NCBI GenBank assembly: GCA_026413225.1
Contig: CM048557.1
Coordinates: 57,526,987-57,590,986, forward strand
From: Otis tarda
Lineage: Eukaryota; Chordata; Aves; Otidiformes; Otididae
Reading direction: 5' to 3'
DNA: 64,000 nt
Shown: piece by piece, positions 38,735 through 52,520 of the stretch
Position numbering within the stretch: position 1 is the first letter of the stretch
Layout of the letters: every line of letters begins with the position of its first letter
Translations under genes and position numbers: made by a program
The notes under the pieces: generated by a model
Database searches by the model: none
What the model saw: the letters and a program-made list of their open reading frames with translations, nothing else
What the model was told of the DNA's origin: nothing

Positions 38735-40649
38735 TACAAGTCCATTCACTGAAGGAACTACAAAAGCTCTTTAGACTTCAAAAGACTTTGGATTGGCTTG
38801 CAATTCATCACAACCATTTATAAAAGAATGGTATTCTGGCCTAGTTTCTGCTCAATGTAAATGTTTTATGTAGGCTAATCCCAGATAAATAACTGTTTTC
38901 TTGCATTATCTAGATCTTTCACTACACATTATGGGCTGTATTAGAAAGACTAAGCACTGCACAGTCAACTAAGTGCCTCTCTATAGGATGCTCCAGCTCC
39001 CGGCTCTGTAAGAATGCCACGTCACATACTGAAATATCCTGTGTATCAGCATGACTGTGCTTTGCCTGGCCAAACCCCCTTGCTAATCACCTGAAGTTTG
39101 TTATTTGCAGCCATGAGCAAACAGCATTTCAGAAAAGCTTTTGTCCTGTGCTGAAGAGCTAAGGCTAGGTTGCATTCCAGAAATATCCAGATAAGGAAAA
39201 AGGTTACATGCCAATATAGCCTTAAATAGACTAGAATCAGATTGAAAACACAGCAGACAACTGCTTTAACGCCATTTAATTAAATGAGACACACATTTGA
39301 AGTGCAAGAATACACTGAACACGTCAGCATCAGAACACACAGTGTAGCACAGCTCTCACACCTCTGGCTCTGTGGATGTCATGGCACAAGGGAATACCGG
39401 TATCCCACAGAATGTATTCTCGAAATCATTCAGGTAATGTACATTACCACACACTTCCAATCTTTCCCTCCTTCTGCTTATGACCCCAGCTGCCATTCAT
39501 ATGCTGAATATCAATTTGACAGAAATCAAACAACCCCCTTCACGTTCACATGGCCATAACCTGCACAGCACAAGAACACAAGCTTAATTCACCCTTGGTA
39601 TAACTGAGCCATTCGGACGTAAAAAGCCTCAAAAAATGGCCTTCTTCACTGTGGTAACACCTCAAAATGTGAGACGAGTCTGACCTACTTGTGGAAAGAC
39701 AAAGAGTACACAAAGTAGGTGCCTCTGAAAAAAGAAAACATGCACCTTTTTTCAAGAGCCAACTAGCTTATTATTGCAGTTTCCATCATGCCAATAAAAT
39801 AATGATCAACCACATGTAAATCTTTCTAGGAAACTCCCCAAGTCTTTTCTAATAAAAGTACTGTAAAAAATACAGGTATGTTCTCCTGTTTCAAATCCTC
39901 ACCACTGTACTTCCACTACAGTCATCATTCCTCCCAACTTTGAGCTTGAAAACAGCTTCAGGAGACCCTTCGCCTCCTGGCTCGACCACCTTGGGCCATG
40001 AGGGAATATCTGAAACCACAAATGCTGCTCATCCTAATAACCAACTCTGATAGCAGATGTATATCTGTATCATGAAGATCACCACCTCCACAGTTAGAAC
40101 ATTACAGCTGAGATCTTCACTGGTCTCCAGTCCTTGAAAAAGCACTGACATCTGGAAGCAGCTTTTCAGGTTAGGAATGCAAAAACAGTGTGTGAAACGT
40201 CTGCTTACATATGCTCATCCTACAGCTAAAGAGGGCCTTCTCGCTTTAGAATTGTCTTTCTGGCAATTATCACCAAGCAATGAATTCACACACAAGATAT
40301 TTATAAAATTTATCTACGATCCACACGATTTTCACGTTGCAGAACATCCCACTACATAAATCTGTACAAATAATGAAGACATTCTGGGATGAACATCTGA
40401 AGAAGCTGCTAGAGAAAAATGTGTGTATGCCCATGGCAGTGCCTGATCCCACCTACTTTGCAAGGTGTTCTTCACAGGCATCACTCTCACTGCCCTTTGA
40501 CACAGGCAATTATCTGCTCCCAATCCCAGCTGACCTCACATTCCTCACACACCTGCAACTCCCATGTAAAGATAACAGGAGCTTTCATTCACATCAGCTT
40601 AGCCTCTTTGTTCTGGGCAAGGAAACGATATTCATAATGGCCAAACTGA

Positions 40650-40703
40650 TTTCTTTCCAGTAGAAAGATTAGCTTCTTTCTTTCCAGAAAGAAGATTAGC
40701 TTC
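40650..40703. repeat. 27-bp tandem duplication
   Basis: Unit 1 (40650-40676) and unit 2 (40677-40703) share TTTCTTTCCAG at the start and GATTAGCTTC at the end, and differ in a few central bases. The second unit with its left flank can also fold (CTTCTTTC against GAAAGAAG). Confidence 0.9.
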
Positions 40704-40919
40704 AATCTCTGTTGCTGTAGAACGAAAAGGCAAGCGAGAAATTACCATCAAATAATTACAATGCTTTTCGCTTTACAATGGATATCCAGAGGTTTGCATA
40801 AAACAACCCTTTTGCCGGCTTTAACCTGCAGTAAATTTCTGAGCATGCCTTAGACACATTTAGAAAGCCTACCAAGTTCTGCAGATAAGGCCCAAGACTG
40901 AGGGCTGGAAGATGAAAGC

Positions 40920-41095
40920 TCTGTTGCCTCCTCTTTGCATACTTAGGCTAGTCAACATCCAAACCATAAAAAGGAGGAATAATGCTACTTCTCAGGCATA
41001 TAAATATGCTATGAGGCCAAACTCATTAGTGTTTACAAAGCACTCTTAGACTCCTTGTCTGGAAGGAGTTATACAACCATAAAGTATTATTCACG
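40920..41095 (+). mobile_element. Ancient SINE/MIR-like relic
   Basis: The order of segments is a TGTTGCCTCCTCTTTGCA-like start, AAAAAGGAGGAATAATGCTA, CTACTTCTCAGGCAT, CTATGAGGCCAAACTCATTA, GTGTTTACAAAGCACTCTTA, GACTCCTTGTCTGGAAGGAG and AAAGTATTATT. This resembles the 3' half of an old amniote SINE whose consensus reads roughly cctcagtttccc ... aataatgctacc ... taatgtttgtaaagcgcttt ... gaaaggcgctata. The match is from memory and the copy is diverged, so the exact family is uncertain. Confidence 0.55.
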
Positions 41096-42271
41096 CTGTT
41101 CTAAGGCAGAAAAGTACGTATTACTGCAAATCCAGCAGTAGCTTTTCATGCACCATTAAGGTTTACCACACAATCTTAATCTAATCATAAGCACTTCAGA
41201 ACCCAGATCTGTCATTTGAAACATACAGATCAGACTTCATCACTGAATAACCAACTGGGTCAACAATATACAGCACAGGACACATAGGCACTTTTTTCCT
41301 CATTTATCCCACACACCTTCAACTGAACCATTGGTATTTTAAAAACTCCATCATTATTGGTTTTCCTGCCATCTTGCATTATGTCTACTCAGGATTTCAA
41401 CAGGTTCAAAACTCAGGCACTAGCTCTGTTTGCACATTTTTAAAAAGCTGAGACAGGAAAGAGTGCAAGGTTCAGGTCTACACCTCCTCCAGCATTTATC
41501 AAGGAAACTGGTCCCTTCAGGCAACTTTTTCTGCCCATTATTATTCTGGGATCTCCTTTGCCTGCAATTCTGAAAATGTATTCATAACTAGTGGTAGACT
41601 TGCTTTTGACTTGCTGATCAAAATACAATCTTTATAGCTCCAGGCACCATCATCAATGCTGTGCTGGAGGGAGTTCAATCCAGTTCAATCAAATCGGCTG
41701 TTAAAAATAACAGCTAGCTCCCAAACCACATCTTTGGACTCATTTACTCCATCTCCTCCCTTGGGCTGCTGCCGCACTCCTTTGCAAAGGTCTCCAACTC
41801 CATCTTGAGCTAGGCAGGCAACTCTTGCTGCCCACTCCACGCTCCCTGTGAGGACATCTCCTCCCCAGCTCAGCAGAAGGGCTGCTCGAGAGCTTCATCT
41901 GAGATTGACAGAATCTCTCCCCACACCTCTGCCCTCTTGCTCCTTATCCCCCTGCAGGAGGTCCAGGATGTCGGCACCTCCACGGCTCCCCGTGCCAGGC
42001 CATGCACTCCATGCTGCCCAGCCCTTCCGTCTGGCTCTATAGATGTTGTTTTCAACGGAACAACCCCGTCCCTTTGTGTTCAATATGGCTTTGGTTTAAA
42101 TCTAGATATGAAATCTCTCATTTGAAAATAAAAGGTCAAATTCAAATATTGTCATCCTTAAACACAACACAGTCAGAGAGTTTTACCCTTTTCGATAACA
42201 TTCCTTTCACAGGGCCAGTTACAAGCCTCTCCCAATAATAATGCATTTGCTTCACTTTGAACTGCCAAATG

Positions 42272-42292
42272 AAAAAAAAAAAAAAAAAAAAA
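42272..42292. repeat. A21 homopolymer
   Basis: Twenty-one A residues in a row, the longest homopolymer noticed. No retrocopy body was recognised directly upstream. Similar shorter runs: T at 51033-51047, A at 50562-50579, A at 47824-47840 and T-rich 38607-38631. Confidence 0.9.
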
Positions 42293-45200
42293 GGACAGCC
42301 CTCTAATTTTTATCCAAATAAGGCAGAACGAAAGGACAGGGCAGCAGATTTTCCATCGGAAACCTTCCCTGTCCAACCTGGCCAAGATGCTATAACAGGC
42401 TGAAAGGAAAAATAGAGGCCTCTCCAACAACTGCATCAGCGGCTGTTTACGTGATCCCTTCCTCATCTTGCAGGACTCCAAACAGACTCATCTCCACAGC
42501 TGTGGGATCAGAAAGCTCACTGGTCCTACGCTGTCACAGTTGGAGGGCATTCACAGCTCTGCAGCAACGCCTTCTCAAGTACCCAGCCCCACGGCTAAGA
42601 AAATTAGTTAGTCACCTCAGATACTGCCGAGAGCGAAGTCTAAATCCTGTCCAGAATATTTAATACTCTGAAAATGCTGAGCACTTGTCCTTTGAACAGA
42701 CGATGCCCTTCAGGTATTCCAGGCGGATCCCCAAAAATGAAGGTGCTCCGGATTGCTTGCTGTTGTGCAAACTCTTGGCCTGCCACTGCAGAGCCAAAGC
42801 AGGGCTGTGACCCGCGTGTGCCACCTCTACTTACGCATCCCCTCAGCCCTCGCTTGAGTTACGCAGCAGATGCTCTTGCATTAAAAAATGCTCCCTTTAC
42901 TTAAAAAAAGAAACCCAAAACAACAAAACACACTGAAGTGGATAAACACATAGCTTTACACCTAAGCATGGATTAAAAAACATTTCTGTTTAAAGGAATG
43001 TTCTTTTAAAGAACAAATTTCCAGAGGAACTTAATTATGCTCCTGGGGTTAACAGAAGGATTTGCGTGATGCAGTTTGTCTTCCTTACTAGATGCGAGTG
43101 ATGGAAGAGACTGAATACAACAATCCACTTAACCCCTCAGCATCCACGCCCATCATTTTAAATAACTAACCAGCATTCATTTGGGGCGATCCTTTCTCTC
43201 CCCTTCCCTACTGCTTAGCTTTACATATAGAAAACATTTAGTGTACAAGGCAAACAACAAACAGGAATATAATTAGTCCTTTCGAATCAAGATGTTGCTT
43301 AATTTCACTAATTGAAAAGAGAGAAAGTAAAGGCTCACACTGCGTGGCTAGCGGCGAAGCCATAAGATGTCACTTTTCGGAGGTTCATACTCCAGTAATT
43401 ATCTCTTATACAAAGAACAGTGACTCATAAATCTGCTTTTTCATAAAAATCCTGCACAAAAACATCTGCAATAAAAGAGCTCCCCTCTTTTTCTTGGTCA
43501 ACTTGAGACTGAAACAAGGTCTTTATGAGCTGTGGGAGTGGAAAGTCATTAGAGTTTCAATTCCAAATGAAAATTAAGGCTTTTAACTTCCCATACTACT
43601 CATACTGACAATCTTTCATACATAATTGCCTAGTAAGAGTTACCGCAGTCTTGTCACCCTCCTAATGATTTGGTGATAGGCTGACAAATAGATCCTCCCT
43701 ACAGATTCCACTACGCAAATGGGAATAAAAGCTGAAGGTGGTTAAGAAACATTGGGTTCACACCCAAGAGTGACTTTGATGACTTTTCAGTCAGGGCTTG
43801 TTAGGAGTTACCAAACTATCACCGTCAGAAATAGAGCAATCAAGGGATCAGGTAAGAATTTAATTGGAAAGAGGAAAGGTGTCTTCAGCAATTACGGCAA
43901 AGGCAGTGCTACTTTGCAGGGAAACAGGGAGCAACGTGACAAGGACCTGTCCACCTCACAGTTGTGATTCTTCACCTCAGCCGAAACTGCACTAGGCTGC
44001 CAGATAAATAGCATTTTAAACAGACATATATAACGCGATACTCCACTGGGCAGCACAGACAGGATGAGCTGAAATAACAACAAACGCTGTCCCCACTCTC
44101 TGAAAGACATCGGAGTAACCTGTTGCTGTGACAGCAGCAGGATCTTTCTGCACTTGTCTCTGGCTGTGGAGAGGCAAACACTGCTCTTTATCTTATTGTG
44201 CTCCCTGTCTTCTCATTTGGGAGAAGAACTATTATTTGGCAAGGTTATATTTTTGACAGTCAGCTGGAGACTGTCCACATTTCATCATCCTGCTGTCCCA
44301 AGAAGTATACAAAATACAGAAAGAGGCACCCCAACACGTAAAGTGCTTTTATTCCGGTAAAGTTGAAACAGGATTTGAAGGAACTCCAAAACTGGGAATC
44401 AGAAATGTCTGGAGATACTATAAAGGCTGCTCCTTCCTTGCAAGCTCGTTATAACTCCAAACCTGTGTTGTTTGTTACCACTAGTATCATAGCAATGGTT
44501 AGAGGCCCCATCTGAGGTAAGGGTCGAATTCTGTTGAGCACTGTACAAGCACGTTAAAAATGACACAAGGAACCACAAGAAACTTGGAGAAGACAAAGGA
44601 AATATATTATCCTGGTTGTATAAAAGGAGAACCACAAATCATGTAATTTACCTAAGACTACATCAGAAAGTCACATTACAGTGAGAAAGCACATCAAATC
44701 TGCATCTCAGTCCAGTGCTTTAAGTTGCAAAACCATCCATCCTTCTTTTGTTAGTTTTAATCTTTGACCTAAAACAATACAGTCTTAGCTGACCTCCTAA
44801 AAAGAGGACCATATTTTTACAAGAGGCCAGGAGACAAGCATGGGAGACTTCCAAATAAATTACTCAGAATCCAGAAAGCAAACAGTTACACCAAAACCTC
44901 AAAAATAATAAATTTCAGAAAATGGTTGAATACAGTCACATGCGCATAGCTACATCAACACAGCCTGGAGGACCAGGAGCTGCAGGAATCATTATTTTTC
45001 CTGAGGTGGAACCTGCAGCCACTCCAGAAGAGAAGATCTCCACAAACAAGGCATACATTATCACGTTTCAAGACATCAAAGAGGAATAAACACACAGGCT
45101 TTAAAAAATTATTCCCATCTTTTAAGAGGTGTAACAAGCGGTTAAGAGGATGAAAAGGGAAAACACCACAAATGATATCAGAATTGGAAGACAGAAAGCC

Positions 45201-46105
45201 TGCTGCACTGGCTGAAATACTCAACTGGTTTGTAGCCCCAAAAATAAACATCAGAAAGAAGTGAATGAATAATTGAAATAAAGCAAGCAAGTACATAGGT
45301 GTAGGGAACAGTAGCAGACAGGTGTATCAGCGGTCTACGCAGGAGCAAACCATTGACTTACTCCCATGCTGGGTTTGAGTTGCAACCAGGAAAACGAACA
45401 AGGGGACATTTTATCAGTTTTTCACAATATGCCATCTTTGTGCGGTACATGAGCCGCTGGTGAAGATCATATAACCTATAACTCTGTATCACATTCAACA
45501 GCAAACAAGCTTTTAGCTCAGTGGAAAGGGATTAAAAGCTCCACAGATCCAAAGCATAGATCAAAGTTATATTCAGCTGCTGGGAAATATATAAACATGA
45601 GACTACAAACCCCAGTAAGGGAGATAAGAAAAGGAAACCAGGAAGACAAAAGAATATTGTGCATCACAAAAGTCCTCTAAGATTGTACATAAAAAATAAG
45701 ATTTTCTTAACACTTTTGTTAGGAGTGGAAAAATATTCAACATCAACCAAAATGAGTTATTTTTTATTACTGTTACTCTGCTAGCATCTGATGATGCTAC
45801 TCCAGCACAGAACAGTGGACTTTTATGTAGGCTGCCCTGGAGCTGTGTCTAGTAAATCCTACTAAAAACAAAAATGGGGGGAAACCAGTGAAAACATCAA
45901 GATGACAGTGGTAAATAGCTGCATGTATATAACCAGGGGTAGTCCTCTGGCTACACAAAAATCAAGCAGACTACTACCTAAATAGGCAAGATTATGTCCT
46001 TTTGCAGAGATTAAAGACATTATGAATCTCCTTTGCATAAATAACCAAAATGAGTGTGAAGAGACCAAGTCTTAACTCCATTCAAGTCAAACAGTGTCCC
46101 CACTC

Positions 46106-46149
46106 TGAGACGTACCACACTGAGATGTACCAACTCATGGTACATCTCA
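46106..46149. repeat. Perfect 12-bp-arm hairpin with an adjacent direct copy
   Basis: TGAGATGTACCA (46121-46132), loop ACTCA (46133-46137) and TGGTACATCTCA (46138-46149) are exact inverted copies. A third, direct copy TGAGACGTACCA lies at 46106-46117 with one mismatch. The trio (two direct, one inverted) is consistent with replication slippage plus template switching. Confidence 0.92.
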
Positions 46150-47823
46150 TACATGATCATTCCATGGCCTAATAAAAAGTCACAGCCATCGTTCGAGGAG
46201 CAGTGTCACAGGAGTGGCATTTATAGGCCAAGACATTATCAATAACTGTCATAGAATGAATGACGTGTACCTTAGCAAGTAAAAAACTGCAGATGAAAGA
46301 TGGATGCCAACCCTCCAGAGACTGCTTAGCACTTACTGGAGAGTCAGAAACCAGGAACGCAGGTTTTAACCTTGCATTTGTGATACGCAGCAACCTGTCT
46401 CCAGATGACCCAGGATGGAAGATGTGGGGAATGCCAAACATTTTTTAAATCTAGTCAACCCCACTAGATCAGAGACTGACAGCAAACCTCCTGCTGCATT
46501 GGTTTCCATAGAAATATTAAGTAAGCTTTGGGGACTGGAAATGCTATAAGGCTTACTTTTTCTTCTTTTCTGAAATAATGGTTTGGTTTTACTGCTCTAC
46601 TTTGAGTGGTCCTTTTGCCGGTTCCTTTTCTCTCCACAGGTCTTCTGCAGCGAGAGGACAGAGCAGTGCCCGCTCCGCAGCTCTCCTCGCCGCACTGAAG
46701 CTCTCAGCACCACATGGCATCGATTCATTGTCCCAGGAAGGCAGGGGCAGGTCAGACACCCTGCCAAACCCCCAGGAGCATCCTACTGCTCTGGAGACGG
46801 CAAAGTGTCTCTTCTTGTGTCCCAGCCTGAGCCCTACCTCCATCCATTTGCTCCATACACTACTTCCCCCACCTCTCACAAACATTCAAATCCCGCTGAC
46901 CCTCCCGCACGCAAATGAAACCCCAGCAGCAGAGGAATTTGAGGATGAAACAGAGGGGGAAGGCAGCAGCATGCAGTCTTGAGCATCACTGCATGGAGCT
47001 GGGGGATGGAGTAAGGTCTGAAGGGCTTTTCAGACCGTTCCAGCTTTGATTGAACTAATTCTGCCAGCAAGTTGAGGTTGACACAACCGCACAAGACAGC
47101 TAGCGTGTCACCCCTGCGACTGCAGTTTACAGCTGGCCAAAGCCCTGATGCCATAAGTCCGGCACTCACCGCCAGTGGTCCCTCTGCTACAGACAGCACA
47201 GCCCTCTCCCACCACAGCCACCCCAGGCAAACAGGAGACATCCCATCCTACAAGCCAGTATGAGAAACCCACACAGACAATGAGCTAATTCACATCAGAT
47301 TTTGGATGGCTTCAATCTCATCTCAAGATCCCTGGAAGTGGAGGGTCTGTGGCCACTTGCTAAGCCAGGCGACACAGCTGCAATACTGACAGCACTTAAT
47401 ACAGTGCTTTAGAGGGCCCCAGTCTCAAATCTAACCGATAAATAACCTGTAATCTATTTCACAAGGACAATCTTTCACAAAGACCCTTTGCTGGAGAGTC
47501 CCCGAGCAAGGTGAACATTTGGCACCGCCATTGCTCGCAGACGTAAGAAGTCAGTACAAGTAATGAGTTCCCTGAGAGGGGAAAATAGCAAGGCAAAAAG
47601 CAATTTAAGGGAGGGAAGAGTATGTATGTACCTGTATGCAAGGGGACCAAAGTAATCTGGCATAAGCGCCCTCGGCCCAGACATGAGTCACTAGAAAAGC
47701 GTTCATAATAACCTGTATAGCAGCCTTCAATTGCCATGGTGACAAATGTTTCCTAATGCCTAAGAGCAGCTGAGTCCTGAACTCTACACACCTCATTCAC
47801 TAACAAAAGAGCTCATTATATTT

Positions 47824-47840
47824 AAAAAAAAAAAAAAAAA
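47824..47840. repeat. A17 homopolymer
   Basis: Seventeen consecutive A residues in unique intron sequence; no associated retroposon recognised. Confidence 0.85.
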
Positions 47841-50561
47841 GTCACAAATGAGTTGTGGCCATTTTAAGCCCTCCTCAGATCAAGGGCTGATTTACACTCT
47901 CGTTTCAATGGGAAGTACTGTGCTCACCCCGCTGTTAATTCAGAAGATGGAGCTCGCTTGCTTTTTGCTTCACAATTCAGTAGGCAAGGGAAAGACAGAT
48001 TCTCTGAGACAGTGTTACTTTTTCTGCCAGGAGTTATCTATTTGCAGAAGTGGGTCAACTTTCTCTTGGTGGACATGTTAGTGTGCGAGTGCCTTGCAGC
48101 GCTGCCCGCGAATTTCTGCCCGCTCCGTCTGCGGAGGAACCTCTGCACATAACTATTTATGGCAGCCAAGTGTTTCATGAATTGCAGCAACTTAACCACA
48201 AGGGGATGATGATATTTGGCGACAGGGCAGGATGAATTCTGGCTGGCAGACAAAAAGTCACGTTAAAAACACAGAATGCAGAAGCAAACCCAGTCAGTCG
48301 CTGATAATTCACAGGAAAACTGGAAGTGCAGCCCCTAAATCTTCCCTGTTCCAGGCGAGCAACGTTGTGTGTTTTGCAGTGGGATGCATTAAGGCCTGAG
48401 TGTGAGCATGGAAAGAACTTCAGGCTTCCTGGGCTCAAGCGTGTTAAAGTGTATTTTAAATGGGCTTATAAATCTTTTCATTTGCCTCACTCCACACCTT
48501 CTGACATATACCAGATATTTTTGCCAGTATAAGCACCTCACCTCCATCTCACCTACCAGTGAGATCAGCCATTGTCCATCCTTCCGCTCCCAGAGCATGT
48601 CCAAAGGGCGGCCCCACTACAGAAGGATGCTGCAGGGGCAACATGAGCAGACTCTGCCATGAATGCGTCCACACGAGATGCAAACAAGGCCACAGCCATG
48701 GAGGAGCAGATAAAAAACCCACTGCCTCCCAGGGTGGGCCTCCAGTATCACCCAGGTTGCATGGATGTGGTCAACCTTATCCCCAAAAAAGCATTAACCC
48801 TCGAGCGTCCAGAGGCAATACTTCCACTAGTGTTCATGCCCCTCATCTCCGCAACACGTTGAGTGTAACACCTGCTAAAGCTGCATTTTGGGTTCCCATG
48901 CCTGCCACTTAATTAGATCACCATTTAATTCGATCCTCAGCTTTATTTGACAAAATGTCTTCAGAGGACCAAACTATTTACATGTAACCAACACAGTTTA
49001 TTCCCCTTATTTTGATTGCTGTTGACAAGTGTAAGTGGATAATTCCATCAAAGGCCCATAGAAAATTGCCTTTTAACCAATACAAGTCTTTTCCTTCAAC
49101 AGGACTGCTGAGAATAAAGTATCTCTATAGAAAATTGAAAGACAAAAACAAAATCAGAACATACTACTATGGAGAATATATTTCCAGACATGGCCCGATT
49201 TTGCATCCTGAGCCTTGTTTTCAGAGACATCAGTTACCCTGAAGCTTGGGAGTTGAGCAGGCCCCAGCAAGAAGGCAGGAGCAGGCAACGACAAAGATGG
49301 CCCAAGTGGAGCCCTCCACTGAACCCCCTTGAACAACCGGCCAGTGACTACCGGTTACATGAAGCTCAAGCTGTACCCTCAGTGTCTGAGACCTCAGTGT
49401 CGATAAGCCTATTAGCAGGACTCACTGTCCTTGCAGCAGAGATGGAAAGAGCTGTTGCTACAGAGGTCTTACATCTAGTGTACCAGCCCAGGGCAGGTTT
49501 CCTGGCTTAATCACAAGGAACCTGCACCTAGCAGCCTACCATTCCAAAAATACTGACAGGTTAAATAGGACAATATCAAAAAAGAAAAGTTAAAGCAATG
49601 TTCAGAGGATGAAAAGTGCTCTTGATATAAGAAAGATATTAATTGGCCAAGTAGCCAAAACTCTTCTTAAGCATGGCAGGGCCACTGAGCTCTGAGAGGT
49701 CTCCACTGCAGACAAGAGGGCTTTCTCTGAGCCGGGCTGCTACACCCAGGCGGAGTGGGGACTGCAAGGGCATCAAATCGCACCTGACTGCTACTGAGAA
49801 AGGCACTTTCCTCTCCTTCACCAGGGCTTGCACAGCTGCCGCAGAAGAGCAGACAGTAGTCACCACAACACCTCAAACAGGACTGATCTCGCCTCACTTT
49901 AGATGGTTGCAGACGAACCAGCCATCCAGGCTGCCTTCCTATCAGCAGAGAGAAAGAGCACGACTAGCGTACAACTCTTCTCCCTCTACAGCAGACATAG
50001 CTGACATAAATCATGACACCAAAGTGCCTTTCTCCATACAACCGAGAAAGGAAGCCCGAGGGGGCGTAGATGGTAGTCTGTATTGGAGATATCTCAAATT
50101 AAACGAGATGAACCTCACCCTTGGCTTCTGCCCCTGCATCTTCTCATCTCAAAGGCCTCATTAATACGTCATAGTAAATAATATGTATATTGATTATAAA
50201 TACGCTAATAAAAACAAAGGACTTTGGCCTAAAGGCTGCGTGAAGAAGAGGAGCAATACGCACAGGGTAGCTGCACGTCCAATCAATACCAACCCACAGG
50301 GAACAGCCATTTCTCTTTGCCACCATTTTAACTGTAATATATCATATCCTCTAGGCAAATACGTGGACATGTACAAGTGGGAATCAATAGAACTGAGATC
50401 TTCCCACCCCCTCATCCGGAGAGACCATTCTTCTCCCGTTGGAGCAGTAGCAGAAAAAGGCCATAGATTGATGTCTCTGCTGCTATAGGCTACCTGCCGT
50501 ACCCACGGCTTTCTTCTGGGCCTTTCTGACCACTTTTTAAGTGTTGATGTTTTTAATAACT

Positions 50562-50579
50562 AAAAAAAAAAAAAAAAAA
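50562..50579. repeat. A18 homopolymer
   Basis: Eighteen consecutive A residues in unique intron sequence; no associated retroposon recognised. Confidence 0.85.
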
Positions 50580-51949
50580 GTGTTCACACTGATAAAGAAA
50601 AGCATTATCATTTTACCCAACTAGAATAAAGTCAGTGAAACACTGGAAACCACCTGGCCCATTTTGGGGATACAGAGCAAACAGCTTCAAAAAAGGTGAA
50701 GAAGTTCTAACGACAACATTCAGTGGATGGAGGGAAAAAAAATATTAAAACTTGAAAGCTTTTCCTGCACACACAGGATTTTGTCACAGGCACATCACCA
50801 GCTAGCTAGGAGTCTGTACCCCTCCAGGCTTGCAGATGGATAATCAGTTGTCCCAGTCAGATCTAGATAAGGCTAAAACAAGTGGAAGCCAAGCGTTGCC
50901 CTGGCCTTAGGGAGCTTTGAGTCACTCCTCCCAATGGTTCTCACATACCTCACAGTCCAGGGACATATCCTATGGTACCTGAAGGATTTTTTCTTCCCCC
51001 AGGTCATGTTAACATTACCCAATGTGGCTGTCTTTTTTTTTTTTTTTAATTATTTAGGGGTTTTTTTAAACTTTATTCTGACAGGAACCAGGCAGTCGCA
51101 ATGGCCATCGCTCCAACAGGGCTGCCCAAAGCTGGACGTGCAGAAACACCATGTATGCACACAGAGACTCTTGCCATGCATACAAAGGAAAGCCAAAGCA
51201 CTCACAAGCACAACACAGTGACTGTGTCTCAATTTCTGTCCTGGATTTGTGGGTAGATTTACGGGAACCCCAGCATATCACTCAACACAGATGCAACTGG
51301 CCAGTTCCCATCATGTAGCTTGGAGATGACCCCGTCCTGCAGCCCAGGTCCCACCTCACACTTGGGAGAATGGAAGCACCATTTATGTTCAGACTGAGCG
51401 GGCTTCCTCTTGGCTCTCAGCAGAATATCCAGAGCGATGTAAGATTACATGTGTGATCTAATATGAGCTGTTTTCACACTACCAGTTGTACTTATTACCT
51501 TATCTTCCACGAGCGGATAATTAATCATCAGGTTCCAGGTATCAGCTTCCAAAACGCCAGTTTATAAAAGCAAACAGCCTTCAGAAAAGTGAAGGGAAGG
51601 TGGATCGCAGGTTGCTTTGGTTTTTTATTTTTTAAACTTGTACCATTTATACTGAATTCATGCTATACAACTAGAGTTCATCACCTCACACTGGGGTGGG
51701 TCACTGGGGCCAATAAATCAAGCCCTGGTTTACCAACTCACTTCCAAAGGATTGCTGAAGAGAAAATGAGAAATATTTAATCCACCTTTGCTTGCTAAGA
51801 TTTCATTAAACAGAATAGAAGCATTTAATAGCTGCCAGACTCCTGACTCCCTTAGAAAAGCACTAAACAAGTGAAGCAGTCCTGCTCCATACCTAGAAAA
51901 GCAGAGCACCATACAAAGCCCAGTGGATTCCACTAGCAGGGGCAGCGTA

Positions 51950-51993
51950 TTTCAGGACTTTCCAGCTTCCAGTTTCAGGACTTTCCAGCTTTT
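51950..51993. repeat. 23-bp tandem duplication carrying GGACTTTCC
   Basis: TTTCAGGACTTTCCAGCTT appears at 51950 and again at 51973. The first unit ends CCAG; the second diverges after CTT. Each copy holds AGGACTTTCC, one base from the classic kB site. Confidence 0.9.
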
Positions 51994-52374
51994 CCATATG
52001 CAAAGGTGCTCTAGCAAAGCATGCCTATCCTCCACAGGTTGTGCAAGGCTTCTGCTGTGTCCTTACTATAGATGCTAAATTCTGCCCTGCATCCCTCTCA
52101 GATCTACCTCCGCGCTCTGTAAGAAAGTGTACGAGGGCTGTCTGTTGCGCTATTAGCTGAGCCGGCCGGGCAGTCTCTGCTTTATCCACCGGTCAGTTAT
52201 TCAGTGCTTTAAAAATGTGAGACAACAGTAAACCAGACTGAAGTTTGCAACCTAAAAACGAAACGCCACACTTTGTCCTCTTCCTGCCTTCCGTTTTATC
52301 CCTGGGGGAAAAAAAAGTCGTCAGGAAAAGAGCACAAAAAGGCTGGGATCTAGACTGCATGGACAGAAGGCAGA

Positions 52375-52520
52375 GGTGGCATCCGGAGAGACGGGAGGAT
52401 GCTCGCCGGGCTCCCCGCTTCACCGGGGCCGTTCCTCACGCCCACCCGCTCCGCTCCTCCGCGTCGTCAGGGGCTTTAGGGAACGGCCGCTCTCTCCCCA
52501 GGCAAGCCCCTCTCCCGGGC
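52375..52520. other. Small intronic CpG cluster
   Basis: A ~145-bp stretch has dense CpGs (GCTCGCCGGG, CACCGGGGCCG, CTCCGCGTCGTC, ACGGCCGC) in an otherwise CpG-poor intron about 2.4 kb downstream of exon 1. It may be a promoter-proximal regulatory element. A similar but shorter cluster is at about 34803-34860. Confidence 0.4.

Noticed and set aside
42272-42292. Poly(A) tail of a processed pseudogene
   Set aside because: No retrocopied gene body or target-site duplication was recognised beside it.
49673-50164. 163-codon plus-strand frame in the intron
   Set aside because: No recognisable domain; several other frames overlap and the length is compatible with chance in a 64-kb window.
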